In this document: positions 56,301-64,000 of the stretch, piece after piece | Layout of the letters: each line of letters begins with the position of its first letter | How positions within the stretch are numbered: position 1 is the first letter of the stretch | Source of the DNA: an uncultured Actinomycetes bacterium | Lineage (GTDB): Bacteria; Actinomycetota; Acidimicrobiia; Acidimicrobiales; Ilumatobacteraceae | Direction of reading: 5' to 3' | NCBI GenBank assembly: GCA_903872155.1 | Contig: CAIQJP010000003.1 | Coordinates: forward strand, 1-64,000 | DNA: 64,000 bases | The notes under the pieces: generated by a model | The model's input: the letters and a program-made list of their open reading frames with translations, nothing else | Told to the model about the DNA's origin: nothing | Databases searched by the model: none | Position numbers and translations under genes: made by a program

Positions 56301-59300
56301 CTTCTGAAAACCTGTTACCGAACCCAGATTTTGAATCTGGAACAGGAACGTCAATTCTGACGAATGGTGATTTTGAAGATGGCAACTCTGGCAACTTTTT
56401 GTCGAATGGTGACATTGAAGATCTTGACTTTACGAATAACGGTGACTTTGAGGAAGGCAACACAACTGGTTGGGGAACGTATGGCGGATACACAACTACT
56501 GTTTTGAGTAACGAAACTGCGCCGACCGAAGATGAAGGTATGACCGCAGTCAAAGTGAAGAACAACAACACTTCTGGAGGGCCATATCTCAACTCTGGTT
56601 TGTATCAAGACATCGCGTGGTCGCCTCAAGGTGGTGCCACTTACACGTTGTCTGCTTGGGTGAAATCTCCTGATACCACCACAGGTCGTATCGGCTTGTG
56701 GGTCCAGCAGGTCGGAACTGGATCGGGTTGTTCGACCCAGCCAACATTGGCGCAAAATCAAGTATTCAATGTGACAACCGATTGGCAGCAAGTGTCATTT
56801 TCGGTCACTGGCGCATTATGCCGAAATAGCTTCCGCATCATCCTTGATCCGCTTGATGCCAACGACACCGTTGAAATTGATGCAGTGACTTTCACGGCAT
56901 CGATTGCTGGCAATGGAGTGACCTCAAACTTGTTGCCTCCCGGCAACGTGGAAGACCTTGACGTTCTGGTGAACGGTGATTTTGAAACGGGCAATGCCAA
57001 CAGTTGGGCTACTAGTAGTGGCTTTACGACAACTGTTTTGGCGAACGAAGCTTCAACTGCCGAACCATTGGGCACGACTGCGGTCAAGGTGTACAACACG
57101 AAAACTTCGGGCGGACCATACAACAATGTCGGTCTCTATCAAAACCTGACATGGGCTCCAGTGTCTGGTGCTACTTACACATTGTCAGCATGGGTGAAAT
57201 CTCCCGATACAACGACTGGGCGAATTGGCCTATGGATTGACCAGAAGGGGACGGCCTCGGGCTGTTCATCGCAAACGACTGTGTCGCAATATCAAGTGTT
57301 CAACGTGACGACATCATGGACGCAAGTGTCATACACGGTTACGGGAACTTCATGTAAAACCTCATTTACTGTCACGCTTGATCCGCTCGACTACGGCGAC
57401 ACGGTTGAAATTGACTCAGTTTCGTTTACTCCGGGGACCACTTCTGCTGTTACATCCATTAATGCTTTGCCCAATGTGTTGAAGCCGACAACTCTCTCGG
57501 GTGTTGCATCGGGAAGTCCGAATGTGCGCGTATCTCCTTCGACTGCTCACAGTGGAAACGGTGTCCTCAGTGCTACCGGTTCGTCAACTAACTGGGATAT
57601 GTATTGGTCGACCGATGAGTCGCCGACTCAATTCACCACCTACACATTTAGCGCTTGGGTGAAGTGCAGTACCTGTTCAAGTGTTGCTGGCAACGTATTT
57701 ATGGATACTGCCGGTGGTACCACCGACTCGGTGAATCAGGCCATCACCATTAATCAGACATGGCAGAAATTCAGTGTGTCGTTGTATATGGCCAACTCGG
57801 GTCATACCGACACGCGGCCTGGCTTTAAAGATATAGCTACTGCCAATACCGAAATTCTCTTCGACGACATGACATTAACTGTGAACTCATTGAGCACAGT
57901 GCCCAATGTTGATAAACCCACCGTGTTGTCGGGAGTGCCGGCACCAACGGTGAGTTTTGATCCAAATGCAGCACACAGTGGTTCTGGTGTACTGCGCGCC
58001 ATGGGGACCTCAACGAATTGGGACATGTACTGGTCGACACTTGAATCACCAGCGCAGTACTCCACGTACACATTTGTTGGATGGGCAAAGTGTCGTTCGT
58101 GTTCGACAATGGCCGGAAACATTTACCTTGATTCAACGGGTGGAACAACCGACTGGGCGCAAGCACCAATCACGTTGACTCAAACGTGGCAGAAGTTCAG
58201 TGTCACTTTGTACATGGCCAATTCGGGACACACTGATATCCGTCCTGGATTCAAAGATATTGCAACAACCTATTCAGAGGTCCTGTTTGACGACATGTCG
58301 GTGCAAATGGTTCCGTGGAAACCTCTCCCAGCAACTTCAAACGTACTTGCTGAATATGTACCAACTGACGGAACAAATGTTCACGATGGTTTGGGCTCAC
58401 TCATTTATGAGGCCCGATCAAGTGGCTCATCTGTCTATTTTGATACGGCAGCACCAACTCGCTACGCGACTTATACCGGTTCCATTTGGGTTAAGGCACC
58501 AGTCAATACGAATGCAACTTTAAAGATCACTGCGAAAGGTGGAACTGAAGAAGTAGCAACGCAAACATTTACGGCAACAACTTCATGGCAGCAAATTTCA
58601 AAGAACTTGACTGTTAATAATGCGAGCCATACCTCGTTGCGAATTGAAGTTCTGATTACAAGTAACGCGACTACAAGTGCTCCGCAGACGATTTATCTTG
58701 ATGACGGTTCAATTGTGGGTGCCCCAGTGGAGATTTTCCCTGCTGCCGATTCGGCTTGGTCGGGAGTTGGTTACACCAACTTTGAATCTCCTCCACCAAT
58801 CAACAATTCGGCAGGTGTGATCTACGCAACTGACTATGGAAACACAGGTAAGTCACTTCGCACCGACGGAAATGCTGACTATTGGTATTTCAACACCGAT
58901 AGTTGGGGAAATGTCAACGGGGACTTTGACGAATCAGTAGATGTTTACGTACCAAGTGCAAATACGACTCGTGAAATTGCCAACGTCGCGTTCTGGGTTA
59001 CTGGTTCAGGGTCATCAGCTGTCGGATATGCATATCGTTTGGACACCAATGGAAGTAACGGTTTTATTACGTTCAACGGCGGTAATCGTTACTGGGTAAC
59101 TGGTAACTCAAACGGCAGCAATGTGCCACGAGGTGTGTGGATGCGAGTGCGTTTGACCGCGACAGGTGACGATGTCACTGGGTCAATAACGCGTCTCGAT
59201 ACAGGTGCAGTTTTGGCGAATCAAACATTGACGATGCCGGCTGGCAATCGATCTGGATTCTTCGGACAATCAACCGATGCTTCTGGTAACAACACTTCAA

Positions 59301-62300
59301 CTTCAGGACAACGCTGGGATAACTTCCAGTTGTACTCGGGTAGCACGGCGATGCATTTGTACGAAGATTCATCAAAGGCCCATGGTGGTTCGGGCTACAT
59401 GCAACTTCGTACTACCACTGGATCTGCGTATGCATCACGTGATACGACCGCTGTACCTTCGCAAGGTAATACCTATGTAGGAACTGCTTGGGTGAAATCG
59501 GCTGGTTCGAACATTTCTGGCAAGTTGACAGTCAGTGTCAACGGAACAACTGACACGGCTACGACATCATTTACTGCAAATGGATCTTGGCAGAAGGTCA
59601 CTGTGAACCTGCCAGTCAATGGTTCCGGCGGTACTTCGATGAAGATGCAAGTTGAAAATGCCACTGCCGGCCAAAGTTTGTGGGTCGATGATGCGTCAAT
59701 TCAACTTGTCGGTCTCACCCAACCCACGCCGTGGGGCATTGTTCCTGGTTCGGGTGGAAAAGTGACGACTGCTGCATACGCAGATTCAACGATCGCTCAT
59801 GGTGGAGACAATTACTTGCAGTTCTCAGCGACCGGCTCTGCTGGTTCGATCTCATATCCGAGCACCTTCACACCAGTTGTTGGCGACAACTACTCAGCTT
59901 CGGTCTGGGTGAAGTCGGCAACTGGCTCAAATATGAGTGGTCAACTAGGTATCAGTCTTGAAGGTGGAACCACCGAACAAAGGTGGGTGTCTTTTACTGC
60001 AAATGGCACCTGGCAGCAGGTGTGGGTCACGATTCCAGTCACTAAGACCAATAACACCACGATCAAGACACTTGTGAAGTCAAGCACTCTTGGTGCCAAC
60101 ATGTTGATCGATGATGCTGACACGCGTCAGATGAAACCTTGGTTGATTGTTGAACCAAGTGGCACTACGTCAGCTCAATTGTTGATTGACGATCGCAACT
60201 CGGCGGCTGATGGGTCGGGTTACGAGCGACTTGTGACGACCGGAACAAATGCTGGCGTTTATGCAACACAAACAACCACGGTTCAAACCGGCGTCACTTG
60301 GACATTGAAGGCAAGCGTACGATCAACTACTGGCGCCAATGTGAACGGCCGACTCTTGCTCACCGCTTCAGGTGGAAGTAGTTCATCGTCTGAAACAGTG
60401 ACTCAGAATTTCACCGCTAATGCCGATTGGCAAGTCGTCGAGTTGAATTTCAAGGCAACGAAAGCGAACACAACGATTCGCCCCGAAGTTGACTTGTCTT
60501 CTGGTGGCAAGTTGGACATTGATGCGATTACCTTGACGCAAGACACTGTGGTGCAGTCAGACCCATGGACCACGGTTGTTGGTTCAGGCGGTGCAGTGAC
60601 TCAGGTTGTAAAGGTTGACTCAACGCGAGCCCATGACAGTTATGGAGTTCTACAGTTCTCCAAGACTGGTTCAGCCGAAAGCGGAATTCAGCACAGCATT
60701 AAGACCACGCCAGCAGTTGGTGCAAACTATTCAGGAACCGTCTGGGTTCGTTCGTCCACCGGGACGGCGATTTCTGGCCGCTTTGTTTTGTCAACAGTCG
60801 GTGGGACTCTTGAAAGTGCATCAACGAACTTCACTGCAACTTCTGATTGGCAGATGGTGTCCTTACGATTGCCGATTGCCAATAGTGGTCATACCCAACT
60901 GACGACGCAAGTTTTGGTGACAACTGCGGGTACCACTCTTGATGTTGATGATGTCATTGTCCAGAATTACGACTGGGCCGTCTTTGGTGCAACTGCATCG
61001 CAAACACAGATGAACAATGCCGATCAGGCCCAGTCGGGTAGCGGGTACCTCAAGATTTCCAAAACCAGCAATGTCGACGGTGGGGTTCAAATAGACACAC
61101 CAGGAAATTTGAGCACCAATACGTCACAGACAATGACGATGTATGTACGTTCAACGACTGGATCAAATGTCGCTGGACATATGACGCTGTCTGGCGTCGG
61201 TGGATCGGCGCAAAATACTGCGTCGACTAGCTTCACGGCGAGCACCGATTGGAAGCAGGTATCAGTCACTGTTGGTATCAGTAACGCTGGTCAAACTGCG
61301 TTGCGCTCCAAAGTTTTTGTCGACGCGGTGAATGCAGGCCTCGAAATTGACTCGGTCAATGTTGCTCAAGAACCGCTCGGGCAACCAGACGGTGTGACAA
61401 CTCCGTTGCCACACCCCAATTCGGGATACGTCTATCTCTGGGATGACGCATTCGGAATTCCAGGAGCCCACTTATGGTCAATGACGGCACAGGTCGCCAT
61501 CATTAATGGACGTCCAGCCTTGGGACTTGGTGCAACTGTGTACTTTGATCCAACAAAGGCATCAGGAGTGATGACCGGTACCGATTGGTTGAAGGGCGAT
61601 CTGGTTGCCAACATCAGCACGGCAGAACCATGTTTCCAATTCGGATTTGATGCAACTGGTACGAATGCTCGAGTGGCCGTTGACGGTGGAGTGTTCTCAA
61701 CCTCACGCTTCCAGTTGAGCTTTGCGCCGCGCGGATGCACCGTAGGTGACTATGTCATTGCGCCAGGTTCAATCTTGGCATTTGATGCAACTCTTGGTGA
61801 CGCATCATTGCACTTCGATCTTGAAACAGGTCGAGATGACAACGGAATCCCGACGTTCTATACCGACATGCGAGTTCAGAATCTGAAGCTTGCAGGCACA
61901 ACGTATAACGACATGGAACTGATTATTGACATCTCAGCGGCAGGTTCTGAAGTCAGTTTCAATGGCGACTTCACACTGCCCATGGGTTCGATGGTTGGTG
62001 ACTTTGAATTAACTGTTAACAGCAACTTGCTACATATGGCTGGTTCGGTCACTTTGTCTGATTGGAAAATGGTCGGCGGATCCTTTGATATCAAGTCGTT
62101 CAATTACAACATGTCAATGGACATTCCGTTTGGAAGTGGGTCGTGTGCCACCTTCTCAGCCGGCATCAGCGGCAATATGTCAATGGGAAGCAAGTCATAC
62201 ATCTTTGATGGCAACATGACGCTTGATTGTGGTCGACTGACAGTCCTCCACATTCGTTTTGAGTACATGAAGAAGTCGGTGACCTACAACTTCTACCTTG

Positions 62301-62599
62301 ACTACAACAGCAGCAACCATGTGTTGTCTGGTGGATTGGCGTTTAAGTTTGAGCGTTCGACCTCGTGGAAGTTCTTGTCGCACCGTTATCGCCGCCATCC
62401 GAAGTTCGAGATCAAACTTGACTTCTCGATGGACTTTGATAACCCCGGAAATGGCAAGCTCTCGTTCTATGGCTTTATCTCAGTGTCGGGAGGTGAGGGA
62501 AGTTTGGGATGTACTTTGAATGCCAACGGGGATGACTCATGTTCTCTCTATGTCAAGATCAAGGTCCTCGGAACTCACGTCTACCGCGGTACCTGGTAG
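53342..62599 (+). CDS. Giant (3085-residue) cell-surface protein with tandem carbohydrate-binding-like repeats
   Basis: The protein starts GTG 53342 after GTGGAG. A membrane segment (about 10-36, LVSVVVGAVAVGTVTLGVVA) leads to a Ser/Thr-rich linker. Residues about 75-980 are beta-rich with recurrent elements (GVITGKVTIALSEHP, GRIDGKVTVTTNDL). A run of five short NGDFE-type motifs (about 980-1040) introduces about ten repeats of 130-178 residues resembling carbohydrate-binding module 4/9 jelly rolls, starting near residues 1032, 1210, 1377, 1521, 1659, 2001, 2131, 2267, 2409 and 2545; each has a YTLSAWVKSPDT-like strand, a W-Q-x-V strand and an IDxVxF end. A LamG-like domain lies at about 1797-2000, and a separate beta-rich domain at about 2685-3085. 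No catalytic domain or LPXTG is visible. Probably a sugar-binding adhesin or surface protein; function is inference. Confidence 0.85.
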   Translation: MSKFFGWVVKNPLVSVVVGAVAVGTVTLGVVALVSSGDSGTSSSSTEAPSDSVVDSTLPGDSVAPTDSASVPVTGEAVVDIATPAGIKLMGSTSVTDDANWTTTIIGGSGSIGGFDLLSDDFSGSVTSANGVITGKVTIALSEHPKVVPTWTNAASLVLTYSDAKKALVGEVQYSLSRGQGKISMTGALNEDGSYELTANGSVPFAGQTIALTGSYVAPKNGATDVKSIWHIAGSGAAGVIDKNTPTGITTIDMTDRVPGVTGTTTVVLGDTTPVIANARVLILDEKAWRVRILNSSTNKWAPKVFPVLTVATKDLTGVIASKNNVVTWDVATTAVLTSAKLTMDGTFTYSAAKTWNVAISNGGGQVLGLSQPMSKPSIQGSITIDNGRIDGKVTVTTNDLKMISLPEGWDPLTRLTIKFSNSTGAIVKQTNVAAVISRKNSRILLDGDIQGDGAFGLTVAGVLRMGKTPLPLIGRYESAGYVKNGVARTVPYYKFSASIKDAEGGKVPLSAGLGLGGGSIGMDSEATVQTAGVRTVQQTSGSRQPMAATGGLGGPVDMAFDDFSTFKKYADIKYTDEDNWVATLTVQVGETWEVPGFPGLSISAESMSGTIESTDGDLTWNVSINNTTWHNSTTGVDINAQFTLGDTCPLEENCSDAEGVYLGMLNGTMDLPDGLPSLAINGALNTDGSWGRIQGVAPDADFENFSITSPTLTVWKGEREDSFDPNMEMPDLSAANDGLNFEFCGDFTIHIPGIPTTGTGGCVEWTPDGFVISQVAVGGGVDGGSSSGGVELDSSQLTGWAWTNLTSLPSVNLYDTVLQLKPELNSLTANFKLPGYLMDKVGLDDSLSNVKATGWFDDSDFSLDAELEVNMSNGGFSLNTITFHIGKEGNAFSLSIGAEALVKVSGNKFPMGVYIGFSAGGGTTEFVIEMDVSGTQSALATGAFDAASLVPTGSFEPDDTSAIDGSFDNRQGKGNIPHGDFEDASASENLLPNPDFESGTGTSILTNGDFEDGNSGNFLSNGDIEDLDFTNNGDFEEGNTTGWGTYGGYTTTVLSNETAPTEDEGMTAVKVKNNNTSGGPYLNSGLYQDIAWSPQGGATYTLSAWVKSPDTTTGRIGLWVQQVGTGSGCSTQPTLAQNQVFNVTTDWQQVSFSVTGALCRNSFRIILDPLDANDTVEIDAVTFTASIAGNGVTSNLLPPGNVEDLDVLVNGDFETGNANSWATSSGFTTTVLANEASTAEPLGTTAVKVYNTKTSGGPYNNVGLYQNLTWAPVSGATYTLSAWVKSPDTTTGRIGLWIDQKGTASGCSSQTTVSQYQVFNVTTSWTQVSYTVTGTSCKTSFTVTLDPLDYGDTVEIDSVSFTPGTTSAVTSINALPNVLKPTTLSGVASGSPNVRVSPSTAHSGNGVLSATGSSTNWDMYWSTDESPTQFTTYTFSAWVKCSTCSSVAGNVFMDTAGGTTDSVNQAITINQTWQKFSVSLYMANSGHTDTRPGFKDIATANTEILFDDMTLTVNSLSTVPNVDKPTVLSGVPAPTVSFDPNAAHSGSGVLRAMGTSTNWDMYWSTLESPAQYSTYTFVGWAKCRSCSTMAGNIYLDSTGGTTDWAQAPITLTQTWQKFSVTLYMANSGHTDIRPGFKDIATTYSEVLFDDMSVQMVPWKPLPATSNVLAEYVPTDGTNVHDGLGSLIYEARSSGSSVYFDTAAPTRYATYTGSIWVKAPVNTNATLKITAKGGTEEVATQTFTATTSWQQISKNLTVNNASHTSLRIEVLITSNATTSAPQTIYLDDGSIVGAPVEIFPAADSAWSGVGYTNFESPPPINNSAGVIYATDYGNTGKSLRTDGNADYWYFNTDSWGNVNGDFDESVDVYVPSANTTREIANVAFWVTGSGSSAVGYAYRLDTNGSNGFITFNGGNRYWVTGNSNGSNVPRGVWMRVRLTATGDDVTGSITRLDTGAVLANQTLTMPAGNRSGFFGQSTDASGNNTSTSGQRWDNFQLYSGSTAMHLYEDSSKAHGGSGYMQLRTTTGSAYASRDTTAVPSQGNTYVGTAWVKSAGSNISGKLTVSVNGTTDTATTSFTANGSWQKVTVNLPVNGSGGTSMKMQVENATAGQSLWVDDASIQLVGLTQPTPWGIVPGSGGKVTTAAYADSTIAHGGDNYLQFSATGSAGSISYPSTFTPVVGDNYSASVWVKSATGSNMSGQLGISLEGGTTEQRWVSFTANGTWQQVWVTIPVTKTNNTTIKTLVKSSTLGANMLIDDADTRQMKPWLIVEPSGTTSAQLLIDDRNSAADGSGYERLVTTGTNAGVYATQTTTVQTGVTWTLKASVRSTTGANVNGRLLLTASGGSSSSSETVTQNFTANADWQVVELNFKATKANTTIRPEVDLSSGGKLDIDAITLTQDTVVQSDPWTTVVGSGGAVTQVVKVDSTRAHDSYGVLQFSKTGSAESGIQHSIKTTPAVGANYSGTVWVRSSTGTAISGRFVLSTVGGTLESASTNFTATSDWQMVSLRLPIANSGHTQLTTQVLVTTAGTTLDVDDVIVQNYDWAVFGATASQTQMNNADQAQSGSGYLKISKTSNVDGGVQIDTPGNLSTNTSQTMTMYVRSTTGSNVAGHMTLSGVGGSAQNTASTSFTASTDWKQVSVTVGISNAGQTALRSKVFVDAVNAGLEIDSVNVAQEPLGQPDGVTTPLPHPNSGYVYLWDDAFGIPGAHLWSMTAQVAIINGRPALGLGATVYFDPTKASGVMTGTDWLKGDLVANISTAEPCFQFGFDATGTNARVAVDGGVFSTSRFQLSFAPRGCTVGDYVIAPGSILAFDATLGDASLHFDLETGRDDNGIPTFYTDMRVQNLKLAGTTYNDMELIIDISAAGSEVSFNGDFTLPMGSMVGDFELTVNSNLLHMAGSVTLSDWKMVGGSFDIKSFNYNMSMDIPFGSGSCATFSAGISGNMSMGSKSYIFDGNMTLDCGRLTVLHIRFEYMKKSVTYNFYLDYNSSNHVLSGGLAFKFERSTSWKFLSHRYRRHPKFEIKLDFSMDFDNPGNGKLSFYGFISVSGGEGSLGCTLNANGDDSCSLYVKIKVLGTHVYRGTW

Positions 62600-62616
62600 G
62601 CGGAACCTCAATTATT

Positions 62617-62671
62617 GTGATTCTGGTGTGGATTTGTTGCGAAATACGCAACAAATCCACACCAGAATCAC
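62617..62671. repeat. Hairpin repeat, copy B: 25-bp perfect stem
   Basis: A perfect 25-bp inverted repeat (62617-62641 with 62647-62671) has a 5-nt AAATA loop, 18 bases after the giant gene stop. Its outer arm GATTCTGGTGTGGATTT and the following CACGGGGAA match copy A at 1853. No T-run follows. Confidence 0.85.
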
Positions 62672-62738
62672 GGGGAACGACTGACGTTTTGCGCGAGTTT
62701 TTCATTAGCCTGAAGTCGACCCCGTTGGAAGGCTGGAA

Positions 62739-63764
62739 ATGAACAAAAATTCGGTGTTCCGGCACCAACACAGCGGAATTCTGAGTCTGGCTGCGATTGA
62801 GGCACCCCGTGTTGTCACATCTGACTGGATTGATGAGCAACTGGCCGAAACGTACCAGCGCAACGGTTTACGTCCAGGTCTGCTTGCGGGACTTGCTGGC
62901 ATTGAAGAGCGTCGCTGGTGGGATGACGATGTGTCATTTACTGATGCCGCAGCGATGGCAGGTCGAGCCGCGATTGAACAAGCCGGAATCGATCCTTCAA
63001 AAATAGGGATCTTGATTTCGACGTCGGTCTGTAAAGAAAATCTTGAGCCTTCGGTCGCTTGCGCAGTTCATCATCAATTAGGCCTCTCCACGTCGTGCCT
63101 TAATTTTGATATCGCGAATGCCTGTCTTGGTTTCATCAATGCGATGCATTTGGCAGCCACGATGCTCGATGCAGGCACAGTTGAATATGCACTTATTGTC
63201 GACGGGGAAGGAAGCCGCTACACGCAGCAAACAACTCTTGAACGTTTACGCAACCCGAATTCAACAGCTGGCGATGTTTTTGCTGAGTTCGCATCGCTGA
63301 CACTTGGTTCAGGCGCTGCCGCAATGGTGATGGCGCGAAAGAATCGTCATGGCGATGTGCATCGCCTCATTGGCGGAGTGGGCCGTGCCGGAACCGAACA
63401 TAACGCCCTTTGTATTGGCAACCTCGATCGTATGACGACCGATACGCACGGACTATTGGTCGCTGGACTCGATCTTGCTGCCGACGCATGGGAAGCATCA
63501 AAGACCGATTTTGATTGGACTGACGGACTCGATTGGTACATCTTCCATCAAGTGAGCAAAGTTCACACCACGATGTTGTGCGACCGCTTGGCGATTGATT
63601 CTTCAAAGGTTCCATTGACTTTCCCGAAGTACGGAAATGTCGGTCCTGCGGCAGTCCCCATCACTTTGGCCAGTGTGCAAGATCAGATTCAGCCAGGCCA
63701 ACGCGTTCTGTGTATGGGAATTGGTTCTGGTTTAAACACCAGTTTCTCAGAAATTCTTTGGTGA
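62739..63764 (+). CDS. oleA: OleA-like 3-oxoacyl-ACP synthase III family protein
   Basis: The 341-residue thiolase-fold protein has the nucleophile Cys129 in NFDIANACLGFINAMHLA, a Glu103 in CKENLEPSVA (OleA-like, not the FabH pattern), His in WYIFHQVSKVHTT and Asn in FPKYGNVGPAAVP. OleA condenses two fatty acyl-CoAs head to head; FabH is the alternative. The reading as OleA is supported by the next gene, an OleB-like hydrolase starting 3 bases after the stop. A GGAAGG ribosome site precedes ATG 62739. Confidence 0.82.
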   Translation: MNKNSVFRHQHSGILSLAAIEAPRVVTSDWIDEQLAETYQRNGLRPGLLAGLAGIEERRWWDDDVSFTDAAAMAGRAAIEQAGIDPSKIGILISTSVCKENLEPSVACAVHHQLGLSTSCLNFDIANACLGFINAMHLAATMLDAGTVEYALIVDGEGSRYTQQTTLERLRNPNSTAGDVFAEFASLTLGSGAAAMVMARKNRHGDVHRLIGGVGRAGTEHNALCIGNLDRMTTDTHGLLVAGLDLAADAWEASKTDFDWTDGLDWYIFHQVSKVHTTMLCDRLAIDSSKVPLTFPKYGNVGPAAVPITLASVQDQIQPGQRVLCMGIGSGLNTSFSEILW

Positions 63765-63766
63765 CA

Positions 63767-64000
63767 ATGTCCGCTCCGTCCGCACAATTATTGGGCGAGA
63801 TCGGGCTTGATCCTTCGTGGTCGCACATAATCGATGTGCCCAGTCATGATGGGCAAATTCATCGTTGGCATTATCTAGATCGTCCAGGTTTAGATAACGA
63901 CGCACCAACAGTGTTGTGTCTTCATGGAAACCCGACGTGGTCGTATTTGTGGTCGCGTTTACTGAATGAACTCAATGAGAAATTTCGAGTCATTGCACCC
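63767..64000 (+). CDS. oleB: OleB-like alpha/beta hydrolase, partial
   Basis: The 78 visible codons encode MSAPSAQLLGEIGLDPSWSH, a strand with HDGQIHRWHYLD and the oxyanion motif LCLHGNPTWSYLWSRLL, then FRVIAP. This is the start of a haloalkane-dehalogenase-fold hydrolase, as in OleB, the beta-lactone decarboxylase; in actinobacteria it is often fused to OleC. The gene is cut by the window end, so the nucleophile and any fusion are not visible. Confidence 0.75.
   Translation, partial: MSAPSAQLLGEIGLDPSWSHIIDVPSHDGQIHRWHYLDRPGLDNDAPTVLCLHGNPTWSYLWSRLLNELNEKFRVIAP

Overview
The window is 64 kb of a bacterial chromosome with about 50 percent GC by eye. It is almost fully coding and mostly on the + strand. 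The r-protein order, zinc-type S14 and L36, a zinc-LID adenylate kinase, CIRCE-controlled groESL, a class E-like sortase, and SD-less genes carrying a -10 box a few bases before the start codon all point to Actinobacteriota. The moderate GC and several lineage-looking proteins (an oversized GlmS-like protein, L22 with a long acidic tail) suggest an Acidimicrobiia-type aquatic actinobacterium. That placement is inference. No tRNA, rRNA, CRISPR array, prophage or insertion sequence was seen.

Layout. (1) 1-533: end of tuf and rpsJ, closed by a strong terminator. (2) 606-5270: a block that splits the usual tuf-rpsJ-rplC order. It holds an HtrA-like membrane protease, an alpha/beta hydrolase, and a divergent ECF sigma / membrane anti-sigma-like / secreted crystallin-like operon. 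(3) 5271-20596: a structured leader, then the S10-spc-alpha r-protein superoperon with secY, adk, infA, rpmJ and rpoA. No map gene follows adk. (4) 20623-22401: truA, rplM, rpsI. (5) 22413-34763: cell-wall and housekeeping genes: glmM, a 1136-residue GlmS-like protein, acpS, nnr, alr, tsaE-tsaB-rimI-tsaD (tRNA t6A synthesis), dus and maf. (6) 34790-36956: groES-groEL with two CIRCE operators and a terminator. (7) 37036-45394: small unknown genes, Nudix, GNAT, secreted phospholipase A2, ribA, ribD, a PLP decarboxylase, an epoxide-hydrolase-like protein and a sortase. (8) 45460-52044: a complete System I cytochrome c maturation operon (ccmABCDEFGH plus a TPR protein). (9) 52056-53229: a SixA-like phosphatase and a molybdopterin oxidoreductase domain protein. 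(10) 53342-62599: one 3085-residue surface or secreted protein built from about ten carbohydrate-binding-like repeats. (11) 62739-64000: an OleA-like thiolase and the start of an OleB-like hydrolase, probably the 5' end of a head-to-head hydrocarbon (ole) pathway.

The main points for a second look are: the giant repeat protein; a family of near-identical long hairpins after two unrelated genes (1853-1903 and 62617-62671); the insertion-rich GlmS paralogue; the sigma/anti-sigma/crystallin module placed inside the S10 region; a recurrent TAnnnT-N6/7-start signature that marks probable leaderless genes; and an infA gene whose only well-placed start codon is CTG.
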